Under the pieces are notes generated by a model. That model was not told the DNA's origin. It worked only from the letters and a program-made list of their open reading frames with translations, and ran no database searches. Both the position numbers and the translations under genes were made by a program. Shown piece by piece: positions 25,007 through 33,798 of a stretch of DNA of 41,734 nucleotides. Each line of letters opens with the position of its first letter. Positions within the stretch are counted from its first letter, which is position 1. Origin of the DNA: Alphaproteobacteria bacterium (GTDB taxonomy: Bacteria; Pseudomonadota; Alphaproteobacteria; RF32; CAG-239); contig JAFUSU010000028.1 of assembly GCA_017467515.1 (NCBI GenBank), forward strand, positions 1 to 41,734. The letters run 5' to 3'.

Positions 25007-25765
25007 ATGAATGCACCGTTGTTGGAAATAGAAGATTTATGCGCTGAGGTAGGCGGAAAATCAATTATCAAAGACTTTAATCTGACGATTAATGAAGGAG
25101 AGGTCCATGCCATTATGGGCCCGAACGGTGCCGGAAAATCAACTTTATCTTATGTTTTATGCGGTAAACCAGGTTATAAAGTAACAGGCGGAAGCGTCAA
25201 ATTTAAGGGAAAAGATTTATTGTCTATGAGTGTTGAAGAACGCGCAAGAGAAGGAATTTTTTTAATTATGCAATATCCGGTAGAGATACCGGGCGTTCCT
25301 TCAACCACTTTTTTGAAGCACGCTGTTAATGCGATTCGCCAGCATCGCCGGCAGCCGGAATTGGATACGATGGAGTTCTTGAAATTAGTCAGAGAAGAGG
25401 GACGCAAGCTCGGTATTGATAACGAAATGTTGAAGCGCGCAATTAATGTCGGTTTTTCAGGCGGTGAAAAAAAACGAATGGAAGCCCTTGAAATGTCAAT
25501 CCTTAAACCAGATTTTGCCATCTTAGACGAAGCCGATTCCGGATTAGATATAGATGCAATGAAAATTGTGGCTGAGAGCGTTAATCGCTTACGCAATGAA
25601 CAGCGGTCAATGTTGATTATTACCCATTTCCAACGCTTGCTTAACTATGTTGTTCCTGATTTTGTGCATGTTTTTGCTGACGGGCATATTGTTAAATCGG
25701 GACATAAAGAATTAGCCCAAGAGCTTGAACAGAACGGTTATGCTGAGTATGTGAGAGAAAAATAA
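25007..25765 (+). CDS. sufC: Fe-S cluster assembly ATPase SufC
   Basis: An ABC-type ATPase with Walker A MGPNGAGKST, the SufC-type signature NVGFSGGEKKRMEALEMSIL, Walker B FAILDEADSGLDID and H-loop TH. Length 252 is standard. It is the soluble ATPase of the SufBC2D complex, whose ATP hydrolysis reshapes the SufB-SufD interface. AAAGGG precedes the ATG, and sufD begins immediately after its stop. Confidence 0.97.
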   Translation: MNAPLLEIEDLCAEVGGKSIIKDFNLTINEGEVHAIMGPNGAGKSTLSYVLCGKPGYKVTGGSVKFKGKDLLSMSVEERAREGIFLIMQYPVEIPGVPSTTFLKHAVNAIRQHRRQPELDTMEFLKLVREEGRKLGIDNEMLKRAINVGFSGGEKKRMEALEMSILKPDFAILDEADSGLDIDAMKIVAESVNRLRNEQRSMLIITHFQRLLNYVVPDFVHVFADGHIVKSGHKELAQELEQNGYAEYVREK

Positions 25766-26968
25766 ATGGACAATTTGGTTCAAAATATAAATTATCAGAA
25801 TAATTCAGCCGAATTGCAGAAATATCGCAAGGATAGTTTGCTGGCATTTCAAAAACAAGGGTTGCCGACAGCTAAAACCGAAGCTTGGAAATATACGCGT
25901 ATTCGTGATCTGAAAAATGACGATTATCAACCGGCTCCGCAGGTAAATAAAACAGGGGGCAAAGTTCCTTTTACCGCAGAAATCATTGAAATTTGTAACG
26001 GTTATATTGTTTCGATGCCGAAAACCGTGAGCGGAATAAATATCAAACCGATAACGGAGGCAGCGCAATATTTAGGACAGACTTATAAAGCGGAAGAATA
26101 TCCTTTTGCCGCATTAAACGGTTATTATTTAGATCGGGGGCTGTTTATTGAAATTACGGGCGATTTAAAATATCCGTTGATTTTAAATTATAATATGGTT
26201 CCTGAAGACAAGGATTATTTTTATCACTTTCGTAATGTAATCATTTGTCGTCAAGGGGCAAAAGCGGAAATTATTGAACAATTCAATTATCAGGGAGAGT
26301 TGAAATCTCGTTACTTAGCCAATATTGTTAATGAAATCCGTTTGGAAGACAAATCAGTTTTATGTCATTATAAATATCAAAACGAGGCTTTTAAAGCCAA
26401 CCATATAGCTCTGAATGCCGTTCAAATTGCTAAAGACGGTAAATATGAAAGTTTCTGTTTGCAAAAAGGGGCAAATATCGCACGTAATGAAACTTTTGTT
26501 TCATTAAATGATGAAGGAGCTGAAGCTGTTGTCAACGGGGCTTACATTATGAACGGTTGGGCAACTTTGGATACAACTACCGATATTTATCATCTGAAAC
26601 CGCATACCAAATCTTCACAAATAGTGAAAGGTGTTGTCGGCGGTGAGGCAAAAGGTGTTTTTCAAGGACGAATTCATATTGCCCCCGATGCCGTAGCAAC
26701 ATCGGGAACGCAATTACATAAAGCCCTTTTGCTCAGCGATACGGCAGAGATTGACGTTAAGCCGGAATTAGAAATTTTTGCCGATGACGTAAAATGTTCT
26801 CACGGGGCTGCCAGCGGGGAATTGGATAAAGAACAATTATTTTATATGCGTTCGCGCGGTATCGGCGAAGATGAGGCTAAACAAATTTTGATTGACGCTT
26901 ATTTAAATGATGTTATCAATCAAATTAGTGACGAAACAATCAAAGAATGGTTTAAAAGTTTGAAGTAG
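25766..26968 (+). CDS. sufD: Fe-S cluster assembly protein SufD
   Basis: The 400-residue protein shows TEAWKYTRIRDL near the N-terminus (SufD family), a beta-helix, and the C-terminal SufB/SufD segment VKCSHGAASGELDKEQLFYM followed by RSRGIGEDEAK. The His in CSHGA corresponds to the conserved SufD histidine at the SufB-SufD interface. It is a scaffold subunit with SufB and SufC. No gap separates it from sufC. Confidence 0.96.
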   Translation: MDNLVQNINYQNNSAELQKYRKDSLLAFQKQGLPTAKTEAWKYTRIRDLKNDDYQPAPQVNKTGGKVPFTAEIIEICNGYIVSMPKTVSGINIKPITEAAQYLGQTYKAEEYPFAALNGYYLDRGLFIEITGDLKYPLILNYNMVPEDKDYFYHFRNVIICRQGAKAEIIEQFNYQGELKSRYLANIVNEIRLEDKSVLCHYKYQNEAFKANHIALNAVQIAKDGKYESFCLQKGANIARNETFVSLNDEGAEAVVNGAYIMNGWATLDTTTDIYHLKPHTKSSQIVKGVVGGEAKGVFQGRIHIAPDAVATSGTQLHKALLLSDTAEIDVKPELEIFADDVKCSHGAASGELDKEQLFYMRSRGIGEDEAKQILIDAYLNDVINQISDETIKEWFKSLK

Positions 26969-26976
26969 GGATTCCA

Positions 26977-28200
26977 TTGAAAACAATGTATGATGTTTAT
27001 AAAATACGCCGAGATTTTCCGATTCTTTCCTTAACGATAAACGGGAAACCGAATGTATTTCTGGATTCGGCGGCATCAGCACAAAAGCCCTCAAAGGTTA
27101 TTGAAACGATGCATCATTTATATATGAATGAGTATGCCAACGTGCATCGCGGTTCCTATTATTTGTCAGAACAAATAACCTCAGCTTATGAAGAGGCGCG
27201 AAGCCGAATACATCAATTTCTGAATACCAAAAGCGATAAAGAAATTGTGTTTGTTCGAAATGCAACGGAAGGAATAAATCTTGTTGCCGCAACTTGGGGC
27301 AAAAAGTTTCTTAAAGCCGGTGATGAAGTGTTGATTTCAGAGGCAGAACATCACGCTAATTTAGTTCCGTGGCAAATGTTGCGTGATGAATTAGGGATTA
27401 CTCTTAAGATATTTAAAATAAGTGATGAAGGAGAATATCTGGAAGAAGAATATCTGAAATTACTCTCGGAAAAAACAAAATTGGTTGCCGTTACCGGTAT
27501 GTCAAATGTGTTAGGAACGGTATTTCCGATAAAAAAAATGGCTGAGCAGGCCCATCAAAATGGAGCTTTGTTTTTAGTTGATGCCTGCCAATATGCCGTT
27601 CATCAAAAAGTTGATGTTCAAGACTTGGATTGTGATTTTCTGGTTTTTTCGGGACATAAATTATATGGTCCGAGCGGGATAGGTGTGTTGTATGGCAAGT
27701 ATAATGTGCTCGATTCAATGCCTCCTTACCAATTTGGCGGCGATATGGTCGATACGGTTACTTATGAAAAAGCAACCTTTAACGAACCGCCGTTTCGCTT
27801 TGAAGCGGGCACGCCGGCAATTATGCAGGCTATCGGTTTAGGGGAAGCCATAAAATATATAAGCTCGCTGAGTATGGAAAATATTTTTAAGCACGAGCAG
27901 GAATTAACGACCTATACCACCAATGCCTTGAGTGAGATAAAAGGCTTAAAGATTATCGGACAAGCCAAAGATAAAGGCGGTGTTTTCTCGTTTAATGTTG
28001 AGGGTATGCACCCGCAGGATTTGGCTTTTATTTTGGATAAAGAGGGGGTATCGGTGCGCACCGGTCACCATTGCGCTCAACCGATTGTTAACCGTATGGG
28101 CTATGAGTCTTTAGCGCGCGCCTCACTGGGCTTATATAGCACCAAAGAAGATATTGACGCTCTTGTCGCCGCCATCCGCAAAGCTCAAAAATTTTTTTAA
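26977..28200 (+). CDS. sufS: Cysteine desulfurase SufS
   Basis: A PLP-dependent class V aminotransferase fold: YLDSAASAQKP-type start (FLDSAASAQKPSKV), TEGINLVAATWG, EAEHHANLVPW, VDACQ, the PLP lysine segment FSGHKLYGPSG, and RTGHHCAQP with the persulfide-forming cysteine. This is the group II (SufS) pattern. It takes sulfur from cysteine and passes it to SufE. TTG 26977 has AGGGA five bases upstream, while ATG 26986 would be too far, so TTG is the likely start. Confidence 0.96.
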   Translation: MKTMYDVYKIRRDFPILSLTINGKPNVFLDSAASAQKPSKVIETMHHLYMNEYANVHRGSYYLSEQITSAYEEARSRIHQFLNTKSDKEIVFVRNATEGINLVAATWGKKFLKAGDEVLISEAEHHANLVPWQMLRDELGITLKIFKISDEGEYLEEEYLKLLSEKTKLVAVTGMSNVLGTVFPIKKMAEQAHQNGALFLVDACQYAVHQKVDVQDLDCDFLVFSGHKLYGPSGIGVLYGKYNVLDSMPPYQFGGDMVDTVTYEKATFNEPPFRFEAGTPAIMQAIGLGEAIKYISSLSMENIFKHEQELTTYTTNALSEIKGLKIIGQAKDKGGVFSFNVEGMHPQDLAFILDKEGVSVRTGHHCAQPIVNRMGYESLARASLGLYSTKEDIDALVAAIRKAQKFF

Positions 28201-28209
28201 GGATTGACT

Positions 28210-29100
28210 ATGGAAAATATTTGGTGGATAGCGGCCTTTATCTCGAGTTTATTCACGGCAATTTATATGTATTCGAATCAAATATACAAAATGCCGGCAT
28301 CCTTATTTATGGTCTATCGCGGTATAGGTGCCGGATTGGTGATGCTGCCGTTTGCGCCGCTTTTTACGCCGATTCATAATATTTATTTTTACGTATTTGT
28401 TGTGGCTCAGGGGCTTTGGGCTGCTTATTTGGATAACCGTTTATTGCACTCTATCGAGCGTTTTGGTGTTGAGATGACAGCCGCGATTCAGCCCTTAAGT
28501 ATCGGGGTGACATTTTTATTTTGGCTGATGATTTATCCGCATCAAATCATAACCTTTATCCATAATCCGCTCCAATTCATCGGTATCATTTTATGTTTGG
28601 CGGGGATTACGATATCTGTCCTGCAACTGCGTAAAAGTAAGATCGGCTTTCAAGCATTTTTATATATGATTCCCTGCCTGTTTATGACGACCGGCTCGGA
28701 TATCTTAAACAAGCAAGCCATGCACTTCGGTACCGAAAATTTGAGCTCTGCCGTATTTTATTATATCCTGATTATGAGTTGGATTATGGGCATAACGAAT
28801 TTGTGGGCATACCTGAAAACTTATAAAACCTCGCTGATATGGAAAAAGAAAAACTTATGGCACGGAGCTGTTTTGGTGACATGGGCGCTGTTGTCACTAG
28901 CCTCCAAAAATGTGGCAATGGCAAAGACTTTTAATCCGTCTTATGTGGCCGCCATTATTTATACATACCCGATGCTGATTATCGGCTGGGACATTTATCA
29001 GGTTTGCCGGCATAGGAGCTTCTTATGTCCGCGTATCAGCCTAAAAGTTGTCAGTATTTTGTTTGCCTCAGTCATAGGACTGATATTGTTGGGGAGCTAA
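28210..29100 (+). CDS. DMT/EamA-like permease inside the SUF cluster (first)
   Basis: About ten hydrophobic helices and 296 residues, related to the next gene and to the permease at 9918-10799: shared FMVYRGIGAGLVMLPF, AQGLWAA, RFGVEMTAAIQPLSI and TFNPSYVAAIIYTYP positions. DMT-superfamily transporters move small metabolites or drugs; nothing identifies the substrate. AAGGA overlaps the sufS stop and lies eight bases before ATG 28210, so it is coupled to sufS. A permease here is not a normal part of SUF operons. Confidence 0.78.
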   Translation: MENIWWIAAFISSLFTAIYMYSNQIYKMPASLFMVYRGIGAGLVMLPFAPLFTPIHNIYFYVFVVAQGLWAAYLDNRLLHSIERFGVEMTAAIQPLSIGVTFLFWLMIYPHQIITFIHNPLQFIGIILCLAGITISVLQLRKSKIGFQAFLYMIPCLFMTTGSDILNKQAMHFGTENLSSAVFYYILIMSWIMGITNLWAYLKTYKTSLIWKKKNLWHGAVLVTWALLSLASKNVAMAKTFNPSYVAAIIYTYPMLIIGWDIYQVCRHRSFLCPRISLKVVSILFASVIGLILLGS

Positions 29101-29108
29101 GCTAAATC

Positions 29109-29136
29109 TTGACAAGCAAAAATATTCGCTTATAAC
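29109..29136 (+). promoter_or_regulatory. Strong sigma70-like promoter within the SUF cluster
   Basis: TTGACA (29109-29114) and TATAAC (29131-29136) are 16 bases apart. The -35 is a perfect consensus. It would drive the second permease, sufT, sufE and possibly the sucCD-like genes independently of sufB. Confidence 0.6.
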
Positions 29137-29150
29137 ATCACATCAAGTCA

Positions 29151-29181
29151 TCCCTCCGCATCATCAGATGCGGTCAAGGGA
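29151..29181. repeat. Bulged palindrome in the 5' leader
   Basis: TCCCT + CCGCATC-atca-GATGCGG + tca + AGGGA: an inner perfect 7-bp stem and an outer 5-bp stem with a three-base bulge, followed by TCTTCCTTTTTT. It resembles alphaproteobacterial extragenic palindromes. It lies between the internal promoter and ATG 29210 and might also attenuate transcription. Confidence 0.45.
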
Positions 29182-29209
29182 TCTTCCTTTTTTATAAGCA
29201 GAGGACCAA

Positions 29210-30100
29210 ATGCAAAATTACTGGTGGATATTGGCGCTTGCCTTGAGTTTATTAACCGCAAGCTATGTTTGGATAAATCAGTTCTTAAAAGTCAAAGGCT
29301 CGGTCTTGATGGCCTATCGCGGCTTGGGAACCGCTATGATTCTATTGCCGTTTTGCCTCTATTTTTCCCCGATTCATAATATTTGGTTTTATGTTCTTTG
29401 CATTGTGCAAGGCTTAGTCCTTTCCGTTGGTGAAAATCGGATTCTCAATTCTGCCAAGGCTTTTGGGGCAGAAGTAACCAGCCTTATTCACCCCATCAGT
29501 ATTGCGATTATTTTTGTGGTATGGATTTTGTTACATCCTGCTGAATTACAAGAACTGCTTGCTCAACCGCAAAAATTTTCAGCCATCGCTTTATGTTTAC
29601 TCGGTGTTGCCACCTCCCTGATTTTGATTAGTAAAGCCAAAGCCAATCGCAAAGCCTTGTGGTTTTTACTTGCCGCTATGAGCTGTGAAACTTTTATTGA
29701 TATCACCAGTAAAGAAACGACACATTTAGGCGCGGAAAATGTGATCTCGGCTATTTTTTACTATACGTTGATAACGTCGTTTGTCGCAGGGACAATCAAT
29801 ATACTATTTCAGCAAAAACGCCGTTTTAAGGAAATATTTGAACGTAAAAATCTAAAATTTGCGTGGTTTTTTATGAGTTTTGCGATTCTCCACAGTATAC
29901 TCAAAACATACACCATGTATTTAAGCCCCAATCCGGCGTATGTGGCGGCAATTGTTCATGCTTATCCGGTTTGGATTATGCTCGGAAATAATTATTTGTT
30001 TGCATTCAAACAAAACGGACATTATATAAAAATCAAACCGCAATATTTAATTTTATTGCTAATCTCAATTGTCTGCCTGATTTTAATGGTGGAGGAGTAG
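29210..30100 (+). CDS. DMT/EamA-like permease inside the SUF cluster (second)
   Basis: A 296-residue membrane protein with about ten helices, a clear paralogue of the previous gene: WWI start, LMAYRGLGTAMILLPF, IVQGLVLS, FGAEVTSLIHPISI and SPNPAYVAAIVHAYP align throughout. The substrate is unknown. GAGGA precedes ATG 29210. Its stop overlaps the sufT ribosome site. The pair probably arose by an old tandem duplication, given that they differ at most positions while keeping the same landmarks. Confidence 0.78.
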   Translation: MQNYWWILALALSLLTASYVWINQFLKVKGSVLMAYRGLGTAMILLPFCLYFSPIHNIWFYVLCIVQGLVLSVGENRILNSAKAFGAEVTSLIHPISIAIIFVVWILLHPAELQELLAQPQKFSAIALCLLGVATSLILISKAKANRKALWFLLAAMSCETFIDITSKETTHLGAENVISAIFYYTLITSFVAGTINILFQQKRRFKEIFERKNLKFAWFFMSFAILHSILKTYTMYLSPNPAYVAAIVHAYPVWIMLGNNYLFAFKQNGHYIKIKPQYLILLLISIVCLILMVEE

Positions 30101-30105
30101 ATTTG

Positions 30106-30546
30106 ATGAGTGATGAAAAAGAAATAGATGCAAATGAGCTCGGTGTTTTAAGCGCAATGACGCAAGGGCAAACAGATGAAGATCAAATGATACCCTCAGA
30201 TTATGAAGCGCATGCCGGTTCTCCTCTGCCGAAAGAGGAGAAAAAAGCATCGCAAGAAGATATTGTGGCAGCACTGAAAACGGTTTTTGATCCTGAAATT
30301 CCAATTAATATTTATGATCTTGGACTGGTTTATGATGTTCGCCAACAAGAAAATGGTGATATTGAAATTGATATGACCTTAACCGCACCGGGGTGCCCTG
30401 TTGCCGGTGTGTTGCCTCAACAGGCGGCTGATGTGGTCGCTCTTGTGGAGGGTGTCGGGCAAGTAACGGTCAAAATTGTTTGGGAGCCGGCATGGAGTTT
30501 TGACCGGATGAGTGAAGAAGCCCGAGCAATGATGGAGTTGATTTGA
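30106..30546 (+). CDS. sufT: SufT / DUF59 (MIP18-like) Fe-S maturation factor
   Basis: After an acidic N-terminal tail of about 45 residues, the DUF59 domain reads ALKTVFDPEIPINIYDLGLV, then MTLTAPGCPVAGVLP with its conserved Cys, and VWEPAWSFDRMSEEA. This is the SufT type that supports Fe-S protein maturation. ATG 30106 is eight bases after GGAGGAG; a TTG three bases earlier is also possible. The stop overlaps the sufE ATG. Confidence 0.93.
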   Translation: MSDEKEIDANELGVLSAMTQGQTDEDQMIPSDYEAHAGSPLPKEEKKASQEDIVAALKTVFDPEIPINIYDLGLVYDVRQQENGDIEIDMTLTAPGCPVAGVLPQQAADVVALVEGVGQVTVKIVWEPAWSFDRMSEEARAMMELI

Positions 30547-30947
30547 TGACAATTGAAGAATTAATAGATAATTTTGCATTTTTGGACGGCTGGGAGGAAA
30601 AATACAGCTATATTATTGAGCTGGGATCACAATTGGAGTCGCTTGATGAAAGTTATCGTACGGAGGAATGGAAAGTAAGAGGTTGTCAGTCACAAGTCTG
30701 GCTGGAACCTCAAATAAAAAACGGAAAAATACATTTTAAGGGGGATAGCGATGCTTTTATTGTTAAAGGATTAATCGCTATTGTTTTGATGATTTATTCA
30801 GATAAATCTGCACAAGAAATTAAAGAGATTGAAGTTGAGGAAATTTTTGCTAAACTGGGATTACAAGAACATTTAAGTCCGAGCCGGCGCAATGGTCTGT
30901 TTTCAATGGTTGAAAAGATAAAAGAGTACGCCGACGCGCTAAAATAG
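30546..30947 (+). CDS. sufE: Sulfur-transfer protein SufE
   Basis: The 133-residue protein has the SufE order IDNFAFLDGWEEKYSYIIELG, then VRGCQSQVWL with the active cysteine that accepts persulfide sulfur from SufS, then KGLIAIVLMIYSDKSAQEI, and LSPSRRNGL. It stimulates SufS and delivers sulfur to SufB. ATG overlaps the sufT TGA. It closes the SUF cluster; the sucC-like gene begins 9 bases later, so transcription may continue. Confidence 0.95.
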   Translation: MTIEELIDNFAFLDGWEEKYSYIIELGSQLESLDESYRTEEWKVRGCQSQVWLEPQIKNGKIHFKGDSDAFIVKGLIAIVLMIYSDKSAQEIKEIEVEEIFAKLGLQEHLSPSRRNGLFSMVEKIKEYADALK

Positions 30948-30956
30948 AGATGCAGT

Positions 30957-32159
30957 ATGAATATACATGAGTATCAGGCAAAGCATATTTTAAAAAGTTA
31001 CGGCATTAAAATTCCTGCCGGAAAAATTGCCTATACGCCGCTTGAAGCGAGAAAAGCGGCCATAGAAGTTTCATCAAAAGGTCCTTGGGTTTTAAAAGCG
31101 CAAATTCAGTCCGGAGGGCGTAATCAGGGACACTTTATTGAAAAATCAGCGGGGAAGGGAACAGGTATTCGTCAAACCTCATCACGTCGGGAAATAAGCC
31201 GATTAGCCGAAGAAATGCTCGGGGCAACTTTAGTGACACCGCAAACCGGAAAAAAAGGCAAAACGGTGACGCGAATTTACGTTGAAGCCTTTCATAAAGT
31301 TAATCGTATTTTTTATACAGGTTTGGCTATTGACCGAAAAAATTCTTGTATAACACTTTTATTGGCGAAGCTGGGAGATAAAAGTATTCGTGAAATTGTT
31401 GCGCAAGATCCGGATAATATATTGCGTTTACACATTGAGCCAAATCAAAAATTATCAAGTAAGCAAATTTCAGAAGCGGCGTCTTTTTTAGAATTTCCAC
31501 CGCGTCATTTAGCCAAATTGAAAAAATATTTACAAGGTTTATGTAAGGCTTTCGTTGAAACAGATGCCCTGATGCTGGAGGTTAATCCGTCAGGTATTGA
31601 TCGCCACGGGGATATTGTAGCGATAGATACAAAATTGGAGATTGATGATAAAGCACTGTATCGTCAGCCGAAAATGGTACCGTTGTTTGATGCTTCGGAA
31701 GTTGAAGAACGAGAGTTGCGCGCTTCAAAATACGGATTCCAGTATGAATCATTCGGCGGAAGTATCGGTTGTATCGTTAACGGTGACGGTATCGCTTTGG
31801 CAGCAATGGATTTAATTCGTGCTAGGGGGGGAGATACCGCTTGCTTTTTGAATGTTAAGGGCGGTGTCGATCGTGATAAGATTGCTTCCGGTATTAAGCT
31901 TATTATGACAAATCCGCGAGTTGAGGGTATTTTAATTAATGTTCTGGGCGGTTTTTTGCGTTGCAATTTGGTTGCAGACGGAATTATCGCGGCAGCTTCG
32001 GAAGTCGGCTTAAATGTGCCGTTAGTGGTTCGTTTTGAAGGAACCAACAAAGATGAAGCAAAGCAGATTTTGGAAGTTTCTCATTTGCCGGTGATTATTG
32101 CCGAGGATATGGAAGATTCTGTTGAAAAATTACTGGCAGCGATGGAGGAAAATGACTGA
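30957..32159 (+). CDS. SucC-like succinyl-CoA synthetase beta-subunit homologue, divergent
   Basis: Full-length family member of 400 residues: MNIHEYQAKHILKSYGI ATP-grasp start, LVTPQTG, LMLEVNPSGIDRHGDIVAID (equivalents of E. coli beta Glu197, Asn199 and Asp213 kept), IGCIVNGDGIALAAMD, and GGFLRCNLVADGI. Differences from active enzymes include the nucleotide loop SGGRNQGHFIE where AGGRGKAGG is usual, LNVKGGV for LDVGGGA, and GGFLRCN for GGIVRCD. With the altered alpha-like partner next door, normal ADP/CoA-dependent succinyl-CoA synthesis is doubtful. It could be an altered ligase, a CoA-binding regulator or a decaying pair. The start of the next gene overlaps its stop by one base. Confidence 0.8.
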   Translation: MNIHEYQAKHILKSYGIKIPAGKIAYTPLEARKAAIEVSSKGPWVLKAQIQSGGRNQGHFIEKSAGKGTGIRQTSSRREISRLAEEMLGATLVTPQTGKKGKTVTRIYVEAFHKVNRIFYTGLAIDRKNSCITLLLAKLGDKSIREIVAQDPDNILRLHIEPNQKLSSKQISEAASFLEFPPRHLAKLKKYLQGLCKAFVETDALMLEVNPSGIDRHGDIVAIDTKLEIDDKALYRQPKMVPLFDASEVEERELRASKYGFQYESFGGSIGCIVNGDGIALAAMDLIRARGGDTACFLNVKGGVDRDKIASGIKLIMTNPRVEGILINVLGGFLRCNLVADGIIAAASEVGLNVPLVVRFEGTNKDEAKQILEVSHLPVIIAEDMEDSVEKLLAAMEEND

Positions 32160-33031
32160 TGTCCGTGTTTGTCAATCAAAATACACAAGTACTTATTCAG
32201 GGTATCACGGGAACGCAAGCCTCTTTTCACGGCAAAAGGTCGCTGGATTACGGCACAAAAGTTGTAGGCGGTGTCACGCCCGGCAAGGGAGGAACAGAGC
32301 ATTTAGGACTACCCGTGTTTAATACGGTCAAAGAGGCAGTTGCCGCAACAAAAGCCAATGCTTCTGTTATGTTTGTTCCTGCCAGACAAGTCGTTTCCGC
32401 TGTCAGAGAAGGAGCTGAGGCAGAGCTGGAGTTAATGGTATGTATTGCCGATAACGTACCGATAAAAGATATGCTTGAGGTGAAAGCTATTCTCAAAGGA
32501 ACTAAAACAAAACTAATCGGGCCGAATACGCCGGGTATAATTACGCCCGGAGAGGCAAGACTGGGAATTTTTCCGGAAAATATTCATAAACAAGGACGTG
32601 TTGGAATAGTGTCGCGTTCATCAACTTTAACATATGAAGCGGTAATTGAAACAAATCGGGCAGGTTTAGGACAGTCAACAGTTATCGGTTTGGGTGATGA
32701 TATGATTATCGGAATGGATTTTGTTGATGCTATTCAGGCTTTTAATGAAGATGATGCAACAGATGTTATTGTGATGATTGGTCAAATGGGCGGATTATTT
32801 GAAGAAGATGCGGCAGCTTATTACCGAAAATTAAAGCAGAAAAAAAAGATTATAGGATTTGTTGCCGGAAATACCATTCCTGTTGGGCATCATATGGGTT
32901 ATGTCGGAGAGGTAATGGCAAATGGCAATATTTCCGTTCAAGATAAAATTTCGGCAATGCGTGATGCCGGAATTATCGTTGTTGATAATATCAACGATAT
33001 TCATAAGGAATTAGCAAAAGTCATTTCTTGA
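32159..33031 (+). CDS. SucD-like alpha-subunit homologue lacking the phosphohistidine
   Basis: The protein aligns end to end with succinyl-CoA synthetase alpha: CoA-site ITGTQASFHGKRSLDYG, GGVTPGKGG, LIGPNTPGIITPGEARLGI, VGIVSRSSTLTYEAV. The active site is changed. MIGQMGG replaces MIGEIGG (Gln209 for E. coli Glu208), GDDMIIG replaces GGDPIPG, and GHHMGYVGEV stands where RMGHAGAI holds the phosphorylated His246 (Tyr248 here; two His lie at 244-245). Length of 290 residues is normal with no frameshift. So the fold is kept but the usual phosphotransfer chemistry is probably lost or rerouted. GGAGGAA precedes ATG 32159. Confidence 0.82.
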   Translation: MSVFVNQNTQVLIQGITGTQASFHGKRSLDYGTKVVGGVTPGKGGTEHLGLPVFNTVKEAVAATKANASVMFVPARQVVSAVREGAEAELELMVCIADNVPIKDMLEVKAILKGTKTKLIGPNTPGIITPGEARLGIFPENIHKQGRVGIVSRSSTLTYEAVIETNRAGLGQSTVIGLGDDMIIGMDFVDAIQAFNEDDATDVIVMIGQMGGLFEEDAAAYYRKLKQKKKIIGFVAGNTIPVGHHMGYVGEVMANGNISVQDKISAMRDAGIIVVDNINDIHKELAKVIS

Positions 33032-33750
33032 TGTATCCGTGGTTGAAAAATCTGATAAATATTGTATTGCCGCCGCGCTGTTTGCTTTGCGGTAAAATTT
33101 TGAGCGGTGAAAACGGATTATGCGGGGATTGCTTTTCTAAAATTAAATTCATAGGTCGCTCGATTTGCCATAAATGCGGCCACCCTCAATTATCCGGCAG
33201 ATGTGTGCAGAGTTGTCCTCTTTGCACAAATAATCACCATAATTTCTTTAGGTTTCAACGCTCATACATTTATTATGATGAACAAAGTCGTCCATTGTTG
33301 GTGGACTTTAAATTTCACGATAAAACGGAAAATGCGGAATTGTTGGCAAAATGGTTATATCAAGCGGGGAATGATATATGGCAACAGGGCGCCGATATTT
33401 TAATGCCTGTTCCTTTGCATCGAGCCAGATTACGCTATCGAAAATATAATCAATCGGCATTGTTGTGTAAAGAATTGGCTAAAATGACAAAGTTACCGAT
33501 TGATTATACTTCTCTGATCAGAATAAAAAACACAAAACCTCAAGTCGAATTTGATGGAAAAAACAGAAAGAGAAATGTTAAAAATGCTTTTATTGTTAAA
33601 AACGTAAAAGCAATAAAGGGGAAAAGAATAGTATTAATTGATGATATTATGACAACAGGTTCGACCTTAAAAGAATGTGCCGAAACTTTAATCAAAGCCG
33701 GCGCAGAAAGTGTAGATGCTCTAACGGTAGCAAGAGTTATTAAAAGTTAG
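33031..33750 (+). CDS. comF: ComF-family phosphoribosyltransferase-like protein
   Basis: An N-terminal zinc-finger-like part (RCLLCGKIL, LCGDCF, ICHKCGH, CPLC) is followed by MPVPLHRARLRYRKYNQS and the PRPP-binding loop RIVLIDDIMTTGSTL at about residues 205-220. This is the ComF/GntX layout, about 240 residues. ComF takes part in handling imported DNA in competent bacteria, and homologues are also found in non-competent species. ATG 33031 overlaps the TGA of the sucD-like gene, so it is coupled to it. Confidence 0.88.
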   Translation: MYPWLKNLINIVLPPRCLLCGKILSGENGLCGDCFSKIKFIGRSICHKCGHPQLSGRCVQSCPLCTNNHHNFFRFQRSYIYYDEQSRPLLVDFKFHDKTENAELLAKWLYQAGNDIWQQGADILMPVPLHRARLRYRKYNQSALLCKELAKMTKLPIDYTSLIRIKNTKPQVEFDGKNRKRNVKNAFIVKNVKAIKGKRIVLIDDIMTTGSTLKECAETLIKAGAESVDALTVARVIKS

Positions 33751-33798
33751 TTGATTTTTTTAAATTGAAGTTTATTTCATTGGCGGAACGGAGTTGAA

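Noticed and set aside
25174..25596. 140-codon open frame antisense to sufC
   Set aside because: sufC is certain from its motifs; the opposite frame is a shadow with low-complexity composition.
32159..33031. FdrA or malate-CoA ligase identity for the SucD-like protein
   Set aside because: The small alpha/beta split with standard SucC and SucD lengths does not fit the larger FdrA, and malate-CoA ligase subunits keep the active-site histidine that is missing here.
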